This document shows, piece after piece, positions 49,369-60,338 of a DNA stretch of 64,000 nucleotides. The stretch covers positions 2,823,857 to 2,887,856 of the forward strand of contig NC_133109.1 of assembly GCF_022965805.1 (NCBI RefSeq), in the 5' to 3' direction. The stretch comes from Primulina eburnea. Lineage: Eukaryota > Streptophyta > Magnoliopsida > Lamiales > Gesneriaceae. A program made the translations under genes and the position numbers. Within the stretch, counting starts at the first letter, position 1, and each line of letters starts with the position of its first letter. The notes beneath the pieces are model-generated. The model did no database searches, had not been told where the DNA came from, and saw only the letters and a list, made by a program, of their open reading frames with translations.

Positions 49369-50007
49369 TGTTGAAAGATACATTTTATGGAAAATAACAA
49401 TAAAACTGTTGGTTTCTTTTTTTTAAAAGCTTTATTTAGGAACTGAGATTTTTATTTTCTGGTATTTGAATTTGCAAAAACAAAATTTGATTTTAGTATC
49501 ATGTTTAGACAAATCAAGTTTTTCCTTTATTCATGTGGTATTTTCAATTTTTCGAAATTCAAATATGTTTGGTATGAGTTCCTTGATTGATAAGCTTGAT
49601 AAAATGAATATCAATATTTTAAATGATATTGACATTATGCATACATGAAAATTTGAAATTAAATGCAAATTAATTTCGTATGTTGACTTTAGTGGGAGTG
49701 AGTATATTGGAAAGTCAACATTGAGAAGAATATATTGATGTTTATATGTACATATGTGCTGGTATAAATTTTATCATGTGGTAATCTCATTCAGATTTAT
49801 AGAGAATATTGTTTAGATATTGTGAACATCATTAGAATGTTGGGCAGACATTTAAGAAACCCGATATTTGATTATTAATCGGGTTATGCGGTACATAAAG
49901 TGAACTGAGGATTTTATGCTCACACATCGGAAATCTGACATTTGGAAATAGTTGGATATTTGGACTCCGAATAAAGTTGCGGGATTTTATCACCGGTAAT
50001 GATCATT
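49369..50007 (+). other. Internal spacer of the gag-only element
   Basis: AT-rich, no recognisable protease, integrase or RT sequence. This is where most of pol has been lost or replaced. Confidence 0.5.
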
Positions 50008-50270
50008 GGTCTAAGAAACCATTGAGGATCAATTGTGATAATAAAGCCGCTATATTATATTTAAAGAACAACTGAAACTTGTCAAAGTCAAAAGATATTG
50101 ACATGAAGTTTCTAGTTGGAAGGAAATAATTCAGAGTGATTGTGTGTCAATTGAGCATGTTATTGCAAACTCTATAATTGCGGATGCGTTTGTCATGGGT
50201 TGGCCACCCAAGATTTTTGGGCATGTGACACACATTGGTGTTGTCCATATAGTTGATATGCATGTACAGT
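50008..50270 (+). pseudogene. Copia RNase H remnant
   Basis: Broken frames read PLRINCDNKAAILYLKNN, SKSKDIDMKFLV, then SIEHVIANSIIADAF and GHVTHIGV. This is the C-terminal RNase H region of Copia pol, with several indels and stops. Confidence 0.7.
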
Positions 50271-50699
50271 GGGAGTTTGTATTCGGTTTAAGCATTGGCT
50301 CATTTGACATGATTTGAGTTTCTGTACAGACTAAGGTTTATTTGAATTACTCTGAAATAAAGTGATGATTTTCATTGCGGTTTAGCATTTGGTTGAAAGT
50401 CTGTTATTTGCCTCTTTGAGTCATTATGAGGACCAGTTGGAAATGCAGGTTTTATTCTGGGATCACATTTATGTATTTCCATGCTACACATCCATACTTG
50501 ATCTATGTTATTGATTATGCTAATATTGTGATCATTGATGGGTCTAGTGATTTTAAATGTAGCGATGACTGCTTTGGTTCAATATTGGTATAATTGATAG
50601 ACCAGATTGTTAAGGAATATTTTGGTTCAGATAGCAAGAGCTCAATCCAGTTTTTGCATGTACAATATCCGGATAACTTATGTGGCCCAAGTGGGAGAT

Positions 50700-51178
50700 T
50701 GTTGGAATTATTTTGTGGGCTCACATAATTTAATTAATTGTACATGGACAAGCTATCTAATAAAGGACCCAATAAAGTGATCTAATTAATTATGGGTTTC
50801 CAAAGTATTAAATAAATTGGTATGGTCCACCTTATGTGTAGAAGCCCGGCCCAATTAGGTCTTCTATGATGGGTTGAAGACTGCTAAGGCTATAAATAAG
50901 GTTATGGTCCCCAAGGCACAGAGAATATAACACAGAATACATACGGCACACGTATTTTAGATCTCTCTCCTTCTCCCCATCAAAGGCAAGAATAAGGTGG
51001 TCGATTCTCTGTTACCTTGGAAGATCCATAACTCTGACGCTAGATCAATCAATGGATTCTGGTACGTATTTAATGTTATTTATATTTTCTGATAATTCGA
51101 CATGAATTCCTGGCGTGTTGTGATATATGGATTTAATCACATGATTTATAGATTTAATATTTTATTAAATCTCCAACA
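50700..51178 (+). repeat. 3' LTR (479 bp)
   Basis: Same length as the 5' LTR and indistinguishable by eye, preceded by the purine tract at ~50688-50699. Confidence 0.95.
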
Positions 51179-51183
51179 TGTGC

Positions 51184-51446
51184 AAGAGGCGGCGGCTAAA
51201 GCTGCGGCGATGGAGGTGCTCAGCCCGTTGTGTTCTACTTCGGATGCCAATGCTGAAGGGTCTGATGAATTGGGGGAGTTAATCGAGCTGCCGAGCTTGG
51301 AGGGGAGTTACGAGTTCCCGGTGGTTGACTCGGCGGAGGATTGGCTGCATCGGCCGTGGTGGGCGTTGGATGAGTACTGCTCTGAGTATTTCTACGATCA
51401 AATGGAAGATGGACAGAGTGCTATCCTTAATTCCATGCAGCTTTGA
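51184..51446 (+). pseudogene. ERF/DREB transcription factor, 3' part
   Basis: Continues the frame of 45845-46223 after the second TGTGC: EAAAKAAAMEVLSPLC, an acidic region with ELGELIELPSLEG, then WLHRPWWALDEY and the stop. The ELxEx(I/V)ELPSL and WW motifs fit the activation region of TINY-type DREB proteins. An alternative ATG upstream at 51102 lies in the LTR; that reading is not the gene's own start. Confidence 0.85.
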
Positions 51447-51969
51447 GAAACTGAAAATTAGGTGTGCCTTTTGCTTGAATGCTTGTACTTTGAATTTAAT
51501 TACTCAATCACTTTTATTGTACATAAAATTATTTTGTACTTTTTTTTACCTTTCATTGAATAATTTTACGTGCGTGCTTTAATTCATCGAATATACACTC
51601 AATAATATTTTTTTACATATTAATTTAATTTCAAATTATATTTATTGTACCGTACATCGTTTACTAAATATCAAATTATATATTATTTCTTAAAAAAAAT
51701 TAAATTTGTTGAATGAAACTCTATTAATATATATGATCGTATCTTCATCTAACTAAATAATCTCTTGATTTTTAAATTAATTTATCCATTTTTCCGTGCA
51801 TAATTATATATTATATATAATCAGGCATATATTTTACATGCTTAACATTAAATAAAATAAGATTTAAAATAATATTTTTTAATTTAACTTCACGATTTTC
51901 CCCGAAAATGTACATTCAAGATCACAAAAGTAATTTTGTTAGCTGTTTTCTCTTAATAAGTTTGAAATA

Positions 51970-52148
51970 CAAAAACTTGTGTGAAACGGTCTCACGGGTT
52001 GTATTTGTGAGACGGATCTCTTATTTGGGTCATCCATGAAAAAATATTACTTTTTATGCTAAGAGTATTACTTTTTATTGTGAATATGGGTATGGTTAAC
52101 TCATTTACAGATTAAGATCCGTGAGACGGTCTCACATGAGACCCACTC
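51970..52148 (-). mobile_element. GTGAGAC-family MITE-like repeat, copy 6
   Basis: 179 bp, reverse orientation, both palindromic ends and both inner blocks intact. Confidence 0.8.
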
Positions 52149-53046
52149 TGAATGAAAGGAAGAGAGAGCTAGAAATGGTATTGCATCTTCGGCAACATTC
52201 TTATTGCTATGGCTTTTCTTGGCATTAAATATAGGTTGAGCTTTTCCTTTTTACTTTTTCACAAAGAAAGGGCGAAGGAGATTTCTTTTACATGGGATGG
52301 GATTGATTTTTTTGGCACGAATGGAGCGGATCGAACCAACGTGACAAAATAGGAGTTAAATCGTTCTCTGTTAAGCATCATTTTAGCTCGTCAGATAAGA
52401 TTATGATGAATGTATGATATTATGGATAAAAATTGACAGTTTATAATGACTTACAATATATTTCTATAGCTACTTAGATTAATCATTTTAGTTAAACGAG
52501 AACAGATACAAAATAGCTGTAGAAGCTTATTGTGCAGTCAACTAATGTCTCTGTCTTTGGAATTAAACAATGTGTTAACGCGATCCAAATCCATTTTAAA
52601 TAATTTCGGAATAAGATGTCTCTGGAAACCATGAACCAATTGAGTCTCTATGCAGAGAATTCATCGATACATCGATATGAAAGAGTACCAAACAATTGTG
52701 ACAATGATATATCACATTATATATTAGTTATTGTGCAAATTATATAATTTCATAATTAATGTCAATTTATTTAACTCAAATTGATATCATATCGAAATTT
52801 CAATATATGAAATAAGGATGTGATAACCATTTGGACTACTACGAGACCTTTCTTGAAAATCATGATTATGACATATTGTCTTGGATACTTTTACGTTGTG
52901 GAATTATTATTGTTTTGTTTGCTTTCTTTTTCTTGTCTCCTTTTTTGAGCCACCGTGAAATTAAATGCCAGTATAGTGGAAGCACTGGAGAAATTGCGTG
53001 CTTAAACAACACTAGGGAAATTAATCATATGTAACAATTTATTTTT
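52149..53046. other. Intergenic region
   Basis: No gene, RNA gene or complete mobile element recognised. Confidence 0.4.
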
Positions 53047-53226
53047 GAGTGGGTCTTATGTGAGACCGTCTCATGGATCTTAATCTGTGAGACGAGTCAA
53101 CCTTACTCATATTCACAATAAAAAATAATATTCTTAACATAAAAAGTAATATTTTTTTATGGATGACCCAAATAAGAGATCCGTCTCACAAATACGACCC
53201 GTGAGACCGTCTCACACAAATTTTTG
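53047..53226 (+). mobile_element. GTGAGAC-family MITE-like repeat, copy 7
   Basis: 180 bp from GAGTGGGTCTTATGTGAGAC to GTGAGACCGTCTCAC plus the A/T tail. Well preserved. Confidence 0.8.
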
Positions 53227-53290
53227 CCTTTATTTTTTACACGAAAATTTTTATTCTTTTCACCACATAATCCGTCATATTTTTGTACCT

Positions 53291-53294
<4 letters not shown>

Positions 53295-53353
<59 letters not shown>
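53295..53353. repeat. (TA)n microsatellite
   Basis: About 29 TA units. Confidence 0.95.
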
Positions 53354-53355
<2 letters not shown>

Positions 53356-53387
53356 TGAATTGGTACTTGACAGATTTTTTTTGCTGG

Positions 53388-54288
53388 TGATGCCCTCAAT
53401 ATTTGACCGTGCTCGAGTCCTATGCCCGGCCGATCATCTCTCATCTCCTTGAGAACCTTGGCCGAGCCCAGGGTAATGCTCGGCTAGCTGGGTAGTGCTC
53501 GGCTATCTCGGCCGAGCCCTGTGCTCGGCCGAGCTAGTGCTCGGCTATATCGGCCGAGCCCTGTGCTCGGCCGAGCTAATGCTCGGCTATCTCGGCCGAG
53601 CCCTGGTGCTCGGCCGAGCTAGTGCTCGGCCGAGCTCGGGGTTGTGCTCGGCCTAGCCCGGGATAGTGCTCGGCCGAGCCCCGGTGGCCGAGCCAAACCA
53701 TTGGTATCATGTCCAATTAATCCGGAGCGAGCTCTTGTCAAACACAGATGCTTATATTACGAATCTCAAGCCCATGTAATCTGCCTATATCTTAATAACT
53801 TTGTCAAAAATAAAAGGCGTAAATGAGCCTTGAATGTGCCAGAATCTCGCCGTGTGATTAGAGACGACAAGGGATCAGGCCGGCATTTCGCCATGTGATT
53901 AGAGGTGGCGAGAGATCCGGCCCTAACTTGCAGTGATTGGAGAAGAGTTTAATTTTATAAAGAAATTTACCTAAAATAGACTTCGGCTCAATATGGTAAG
54001 AAGTCTCCTCAGCCACTATTAATATCGGGTACATTTTCATGGTGAAGGGCATTCAGGATATAAGACTTTCTTGAGAATTATTTCAGAGGGTATTCTCCCA
54101 TTCCTTTTTCTAAAGACACAAAAACCCAATCGAAAAATCGGAGTGATCATGCCGGAAAAATTCTCGGCACCTTCCAATACCTACTAGTCTCATACAAGCC
54201 GGTAGTGTTCCCTCCGCCCCAGTCCAAACATTGTTGATCTAAAGTTCAAGCTCACCAGACCGAACCCAGGAAAGATTTGGTATCATCA
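53388..54288. mobile_element. Solo LTR, 901 bp
   Basis: Begins TGATGCCCTC, ends GGTATCATCA, and is flanked by a perfect 5-bp duplication GCTGG (53383-53387 and 54289-54293). No internal region. It contains a GC-rich palindromic array (53455-53695). Likely Ty3/gypsy; orientation and lineage not certain. Confidence 0.8.
53455..53695. repeat. CTCGGCCGAG palindromic tandem array
   Basis: Repeated TGCTCGGCCGAGC and GGCTATCTCGGCCGAGCCC units, almost every one self-complementary and CpG-rich, in an otherwise AT-rich region. Confidence 0.85.
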
Positions 54289-54513
54289 GCTGGTTATTGA
54301 AGTAGAAAAAGTTTTGTTCCCAAATAATTACATTAAAATAGTGATATTTCAGTATCACCAGTTAAATTATTGTACGTTCATTGGGACACCTTGGATGGGG
54401 GCGCGTTTATTGTATAGGTATGGCTAATAAATAAATAAAAAAAATTGGGTCCACTCTTATTGATATTAAATAATAAATACCTTATATACAAACAATTCGA
54501 TTTCATACACATG

Positions 54514-54614
<101 letters not shown>

Positions 54615-54617
54615 TAT

Positions 54618-54770
54618 GTATGTGTGTTATATATCTACCGTGTACATTTATGTTAGCATCAATGAGATGTTACTCATATATTGAATAAGATGAAACATAA
54701 AAATATTGTACATCCAACAAATGAATGATATATCATCGATGCTTACATAAATGTATGTATTAGACAAAAG
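54618..54770. mobile_element. Diverged relative of the hairpin element at 38358
   Basis: Arms with ACCGTGTACATTTATGTTAGCATC and its decayed inverse GATGCTTACATAAATG resemble the arms of the 38358-38500 hairpin, and it also sits next to a (TA)n tract. Confidence 0.5.
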
Positions 54771-55269
54771 AAAAATCAAAGTGCACAATGATAAAATGAG
54801 GGATTGATTCCAAATTTTATACTCAACTCACAGGTCATTTCTTGATAATATCTCAATTTGGAGAATAGAATCCGTGCATGTTTCGACGGGATTAATATCT
54901 TCATCTTATGTTCAAGACATCTAATTATTGGAGTACTATTTTTTCGCATTCAAGACGCAGCAAAATTTTAAAAAATTGTTTGATGTTCAAAGCATTCTTA
55001 GGCATCGTAAGATTTAAATAAACATTCATAAAGTGTTTAGTTTAATTAATCTTTTCGTATATAACGTCAGCTTAACTATTCCGGGTTTTAAGCGGATATA
55101 ATGCTTCTTGTAAATCTCTGTGAACGGATCTATTCATTTTTTCGATCATCTAATCATGTCTACGATTACAGACTAGATTCCTTGCATGGATTGCATTAGA
55201 AATCTAAACGAAATTCACGTCGAGATTAGATCGCCAGAATGAATTTTAGAAATTCGACGGTGTTATGGC

Positions 55270-55324
<55 letters not shown>

Positions 55325-55734
55325 AAAATAACTATTATTTAATTTCTTAATTAACTATTAATTGATCAATTTTATACTCCTCTAGAACATTCCATTAGAA
55401 TCTTGTGCATGGTAGTCTATACAACTATAATTATTATTTAATTAGTAAATTCTAAATTTGCTAAATAAATAATCATGTACTCATTATTGCATAGACCGAC
55501 GATCGGACATCGTCGATGTATCGAGGGTACAAATTTCGTTCATATAATGAAAATTGAAAATCTCGAAAGACAAATTTTTCCACTGATCCGTTTTTAGCAA
55601 CTACCATTTTCGTGAACTCTTTCACTAAAACAAGCTGTTCCATTCTTCTCACATAATTTACAATTAAGCTAACTTTCACATTTTCAATTACATGTAATCA
55701 AATTATAAACTCCTTTTATAACCATCTGTTTGAT
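54738..55734. repeat. Tandem ~1-kb duplication, unit 1
   Basis: Aligns along its length with unit 2. Shared blocks include GATAAAATGAGGGATTGATT, TTCCGGGTTTTAAGCGG and AAATTCGACGGTG. An internal (TA)n tract lies at 55272-55321. The open frame on the - strand at 55473-55679 is broken in unit 2, so I do not call it a gene. Confidence 0.85.
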
Positions 55735-56240
55735 CGATGCTTACATAATGTGTGTATTAGATAAAAGAAAAATCAAAGTGTACAATGATAAAATGAGGGA
55801 TTGATTCCTAATTTTATACTCAACACACGTGTCATTTTATGATGGAGAATAGAATCTGTGCATGTTTCGGCGAGATTATTATCTTCATCTTCTGTTCAAG
55901 ACATCTAACTATTGGAGTATCATTTTTCTGCATTCAAGACGCACCAGAATTTTAAAAAATTTGTTTGGCATTCAAAACATTCTTAGGCATCCTATGATTT
56001 AAATAAACATTAATAGGATATTTAGTTTAATTAATTTTTGCGTATATAACGTTGGCTTAACTATTCCGGGTTTTAAGCGGATATAGTGATGTTTTTAAAT
56101 CCCTATGAACGGATCTCTTCATTTCTTCGATCATCTAATCATGACTACGATTAGAGACCAGATTCCTCGTATGGATTGCACTAGAGATCTAAACGAAATT
56201 CACGTCGAAATTAGATCGTCGGAATTTCAGAAATTCGACG

Positions 56241-56281
<41 letters not shown>

Positions 56282-56691
56282 ATCAATATTAATTTTCTTG
56301 ATTAACTATTAATTAATTGATCAATTATATACTCCTCTATAATATTCCATTAGAATCTTGTACATAGTAGTCATACAACTAAATTATTATTTAATTAGTA
56401 GATTCTAAATTTGTTAAACAAATAATCATGAACTCATTATAGCATCGATCGACAATCGGAAAGTCCCGATGTATCGAGAGTACAAATCTCGTTCATATAA
56501 TGAAAATTGAAAAATCTTGAAAGAAATTGTTTTCTACTAATCCGTTTTTGGCAACTACCAGTTTCGTGAACTTTTTCACTAAAATAGACAGTTCAATTCT
56601 TCTCATATAATTTACAATCAAGCTAAATTTCACATATTCAATTAAATGTAATCAAATTATAAACTCCTTTTATAAGTCATCTGTTTGATTT
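55735..56691. repeat. Tandem ~1-kb duplication, unit 2
   Basis: Diverged copy of the preceding unit, with point changes and indels throughout. Its (TA)n tract (56243-56278) is shorter. Confidence 0.85.
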
Positions 56692-57617
56692 TCATCAAAC
56701 TATAGTCATCAAATTTAAATCCTTGAACCTGACTATCTCAAAGGGAATACTGAATCCATTACTTGTGTGTCTCAGTGTTTTAGGGATACAACTAGCAGTG
56801 ATTTCAAAACTTCATGTGATTTAAAATAAATTTTATTCAGATTTGTGCTTACCCTAATTAGCATCATTCTTTTAATCAACCATTTGATCAAGAACGTCAA
56901 CTCAAGTCTGATTGCACCCATCAGATCATGGTAAAAGCGTCTAGTAATATCAGCCCATGATCCTCTGGGTATTGCTGATGGTGCTTGCAAAAATCTTAAG
57001 TTATGATTAGAGTACAGTACGGTCTCTTCAACTCATATATCTCGATCGAATCTACAACCATTGCTATATCTAGAGTCATAAATTAATTTAATAATGACGT
57101 GATATATCTTTAAGTAATAATAGTAGCACGATATATGCAACTGAGAAATGTCTTTACAAAATCCACATGTCTTACTCTGACCAAAGATTCCTTGTACTAT
57201 TAACTCATCAGATCACATAGGATATCTTCATCCGTAGATGATGGGTGAATCATCGACTACAATCCATTTGCTCCGGCATATTCTGAAATTACACCCAACC
57301 TCATCACTTGATGACCCTAAATGGAGTCGGTAAACGAGTTCAAGTTCAGTTCTAGTACGCAGAGCCTCCATGTTGTCTCGGATCAAATGTCTAATGATGT
57401 ACAATCATAACCACATAATTTTTCACTCGATAAGTGATAATTTGAAAAGTTGAGGGAGGATTATTCAGTATATCATCAAATGATTACTTGTATGTATGAA
57501 CGAACATCTCCGTACCATCACCAATGAAACATTATGTCACATCACATATGTTAGTCTCAGACTCAAGTGATATTTATCCTTATTTAAAACAGCTAAATTT
57601 GACTAAGAACTTGTTTA

Positions 57618-57619
<2 letters not shown>
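56692..57619. other. Unclassified repetitive-looking region
   Basis: Moderate AT content, no gene found. On the - strand the sequence has the style of a plant LTR, but no TG/CA ends or target duplication could be placed. Confidence 0.35.

Positions 57620-57697
<78 letters not shown>
57620..57697. repeat. (TA)n microsatellite
   Basis: About 39 TA units directly at the downstream border of the second pararetroviral copy. Confidence 0.95.
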
Positions 57698-57699
<2 letters not shown>

Positions 57700-57708
57700 G
57701 GATAATAA

Positions 57709-57724
57709 CTACCCAGTGATACCA
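57709..57724 (-). other. Degraded tRNA-Met primer-site candidate
   Basis: Reads TGGTATCACTGGGTAG on the - strand. The first 8 bases match a tRNA-Met primer site and the rest do not. A second ACCCAGTGATAC copy lies beside it. Distance from the TATA box (~650 bp) suits a pararetroviral leader. Confidence 0.35.
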
Positions 57725-57978
57725 AAGACTACCCAGTGATACTTAGGGGGATAATTGAACACCAATAGAAATATTCATAAACAATAATAATAAAAGCAAT
57801 TAATAAAAAGAAAATGCAATAACAATAAATAAAGTAGGCGGTTTAACCAGTCATATAATATTTATAATAATATATATATATATATGCGGAATTTAAAGAC
57901 AGGAATTTAAATACAAGAATTTAAATGCAAGAATTTAAAGATCTTTAAAGATTTGAGGTTCCTCCAGTTTCTGATTGC

Positions 57979-58004
57979 ATATAATCTTTAAAGGATTATA
58001 TGTA
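57979..58004 (-). other. Perfect 9-bp hairpin in the pararetroviral leader
   Basis: CATATAATC pairs with GATTATATG around a 7-nt loop. Leader hairpins guide ribosome shunting in caulimovirids; whether this one does is not known. GCGGTTTAACC(A/G)G repeats flank it at 57838 and 58088. Confidence 0.45.
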
Positions 58005-58351
58005 GAGCATACTTTTGCAAAGAACACCACAAAATCTTCAAGATATATATATATATATAATATATATAGGTATTTATATATATTTAGGCGGTTTAACCGG
58101 CCATATAATATATAATATATATATACAAGTATTTAACACATAAATAAAACACACATTGGAATCAAAATAAGAACTTCAATATATCTTCAAAGGATTTACA
58201 AATTCTTCAAGAACATAAAGCTTGTAAGGTAAGAACACCTTGAATGTGAGTGGAGAAAGTAGGAAAAGTAAGAAAGAGAAGAGAGAAGAAAGGAAGTGAA
58301 AGTGGGAATCAAAACTTGGTATCAAAAAACTTGCCTTTCCTTGGGAGACTT

Positions 58352-58370
58352 GTCTTCTATTTATAGATAT
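58352..58370 (-). promoter_or_regulatory. TATA box of the second pararetroviral copy
   Basis: CTATAAATAG on the - strand (complement of 58357-58366), 135 bp downstream of the accessory ORF stop, where the full-length promoter is expected. Confidence 0.55.
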
Positions 58371-58504
58371 CTTCAAGGGCATTTTCGGAATCTTGAATAG
58401 TATTTGTCGTTGTCATGCTTGCATCATTTCGTCGTCATTTTTTTTTTTTTTTTAAATACACGAATATTACAATCAATACAAAAATTAAAATTTACAATTC
58501 ATAT

Positions 58505-59857
58505 TTACATTCCACTGTTTCCAAAAATAGGTCCATCATCATCATCATCTAAATGGATAGAGGGCTCTGGAGATTCTGATCTGTTTGATAAGGCTGGTGT
58601 AAATTTCATCAATATTGCCTGCATTTCTTCAGGAGTTTTTGCTGTTGCAAGCATAGCTGCCATTTGAGATTTTTGTACCAAAAAGTCTGTCTGCTGTGGT
58701 GTTTGGAATGTTTCTGGAGTCTTGACGTTACAGTCTTTAATCCATTTTTGAATATTCATAATTGAAAGGCTTGGAGGACTTTTAAATTTATCCCACCATT
58801 TAACTTTGAATCTTCTTACAAGTACTGGAAGTTTTTGATTAGAAAGTTCTACTGTCCATGCAAGAACCCATGGAACATAGAATTTTGTACAAAAAAGGGC
58901 TAAGGGTTGTAATGATTTTTCTTCATCTGTGGGTTTATACTGAGCTTTGAATAAATTGAACGAACTTTGGATTGGGGGTTTTAGAATTTCATATGATGAA
59001 CCGAAAAATTCCCACCATGAATTCCACCAAAATGGAAATTGTTTGGGATCACATATTTTTGTGTCAAAATAGAAAAGCCATGTGTGTTTATGTTTTTGGT
59101 TTTGGATCAAAAAGGAATTGTACCATGCTTGATGATAATCCCAATAATTAAAAGGTATTTCGAAGAAATGTGTTTCTTTAAGTTTTTCTGGAAAGAATAG
59201 GGATTTGGTTAAGTCATATCCCCAATCAGCTGGAGCAATGACTTTGAGAATCTTACAAGTAGAATATGCCGGATCTTCATGTTTCTCTTCTAGGAAGAAA
59301 TTTTTAAATATTACGGATTCTGTAATTTCAAGAATGGCTTGATAGAAATAAGGGGTTTTATTAATATCATATGGTTTATAATATCTTCCTTTTCCAAAAT
59401 ATTTTTGAAGAATCTGGAATGGTTCAGAACTATCGAATCCTCTTTCAGTATTAATAATATTTTGCCATATAGGTTTTTCAAAAAATTCTGAAGAGGCTTT
59501 TAAATAGGGTTGGGTCAAAGAAACCTGAGGATTTAAAGATTGTTTTTGTGAGGATGTTGTAGGGGAATCATCTGAATTTGACAATACCTGGAAAGTATTT
59601 GAAACTTGGATTTTTGAGGATTTTTCTTCGGAATTTTCTTTTTCTAGAGATTTTTTGTCCTTTGATGCTTCAAGAAGAGCTTCAATAATTTGAAGTCTGG
59701 TTTCAATATCACAGTTTTCTTTCTTTGGAATTTGGAGTTTGGATTGGGCAGTATCGAGCTCTTCTTCTTTTGTAACAATTTCATACCAACTTTTTGGTTT
59801 TACTGGATCAACAGAGGTTTGGATAGGCCTTTTGTCTTTATCTTTTTTCGGCGGCAT
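58505..59857 (-). CDS. Caulimovirid-like accessory ORF of unknown function
   Basis: 450 codons, uninterrupted, from MPPKKDKDKRP. I chose the ATG at 59857, which overlaps the end of the RNase H ORF by 20 nt; the frame is open further upstream to 59941. It has a lysine-rich start, a polar Ser/Glu segment to ~120, an aromatic-rich middle with many Trp (WNSWWEFFGSSYEI) and an acidic end (DDDDD). Position after RNase H and before the promoter matches the transactivator/inclusion protein of some genera or the second ORF of others. I see no motif to decide. It is notably the least damaged ORF of this copy. Confidence 0.6.
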   Translation of the reverse strand: MPPKKDKDKRPIQTSVDPVKPKSWYEIVTKEEELDTAQSKLQIPKKENCDIETRLQIIEALLEASKDKKSLEKENSEEKSSKIQVSNTFQVLSNSDDSPTTSSQKQSLNPQVSLTQPYLKASSEFFEKPIWQNIINTERGFDSSEPFQILQKYFGKGRYYKPYDINKTPYFYQAILEITESVIFKNFFLEEKHEDPAYSTCKILKVIAPADWGYDLTKSLFFPEKLKETHFFEIPFNYWDYHQAWYNSFLIQNQKHKHTWLFYFDTKICDPKQFPFWWNSWWEFFGSSYEILKPPIQSSFNLFKAQYKPTDEEKSLQPLALFCTKFYVPWVLAWTVELSNQKLPVLVRRFKVKWWDKFKSPPSLSIMNIQKWIKDCNVKTPETFQTPQQTDFLVQKSQMAAMLATAKTPEEMQAILMKFTPALSNRSESPEPSIHLDDDDDGPIFGNSGM

Positions 59858-60338
59858 TGATTCTGTCTTGAAGAAATTCTCGGGTAAGGAAGTCTGGTAG
59901 AGAATTTGTATCTCCTTTGATAAATTCAATATTAAAATCAAAAATACTTAATATAGCCTGCCATCGTGCAAAAATTTGTTTTGATGCAAGATTTTGAACA
60001 TCTTTTTGTAAAATTTCTTTCGCACTTTTACAGTCTATCCTTAGTAAAAAATTTTGATTTAATAAGTCACTTTGAAATTTTTGTATACATAAAACAATGC
60101 CCAAAATTTCCTTTTTTATAGTAGAATAATTCTTTTGGGTGTCGTTCCAATGGGCTGATGTATACTGAACTATATACTCTTTGTCTCCTTGTTTTTGCTT
60201 TAAAATACCTCCATATCCTAGATCTGAGGCATCTGTCTCAACTATTTTCGGTAGGCTAGGATCTGCAATATGTAAACATGGAATTTCTAATACTTGTTTT
60301 TTGATTATCTGTACTAACTCTGTGTGTTTTTTGTCCAT
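59838..60338 (-). pseudogene. RNase H domain of the caulimovirid-like polyprotein
   Basis: RNase H1 signature with ETDASDLGYGGIL (first Asp), IKKEILGIV (Glu), RIDCKSA (Asp) and the C-terminal DFLTRE. It is in the -1 frame relative to the RT, joined at an A-rich run. RNase H removes the RNA template during reverse transcription. Confidence 0.75.

Larger units (their letters stand above)
46224..51178 (+). mobile_element. Young gag-only Copia-type LTR retrotransposon inserted in the ERF gene
   Basis: LTRs 46224-46702 and 50700-51178 are both 479 bp and I find no difference by eye. A perfect 5-bp duplication TGTGC flanks them (46219-46223 and 51179-51183). The primer site (tRNA-Met type) is at 46705-46716 and a purine tract (AAGTGGGAGAT) precedes the 3' LTR. 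The interior has a long leader with a poly(A) run and a hairpin array, an intact gag, and only a remnant of RNase H. Integrase and RT are gone, so it is non-autonomous. Identical LTRs point to very recent, possibly polymorphic, insertion. Confidence 0.96.

Noticed and set aside
51102..51183. Independent gene starting at 51102
   Set aside because: Its first 27 codons are LTR sequence fused by chance to the 3' part of the ERF gene.
55473..55679. Small - strand protein in the tandem duplication
   Set aside because: The frame is not preserved in the second unit and no motif is present.
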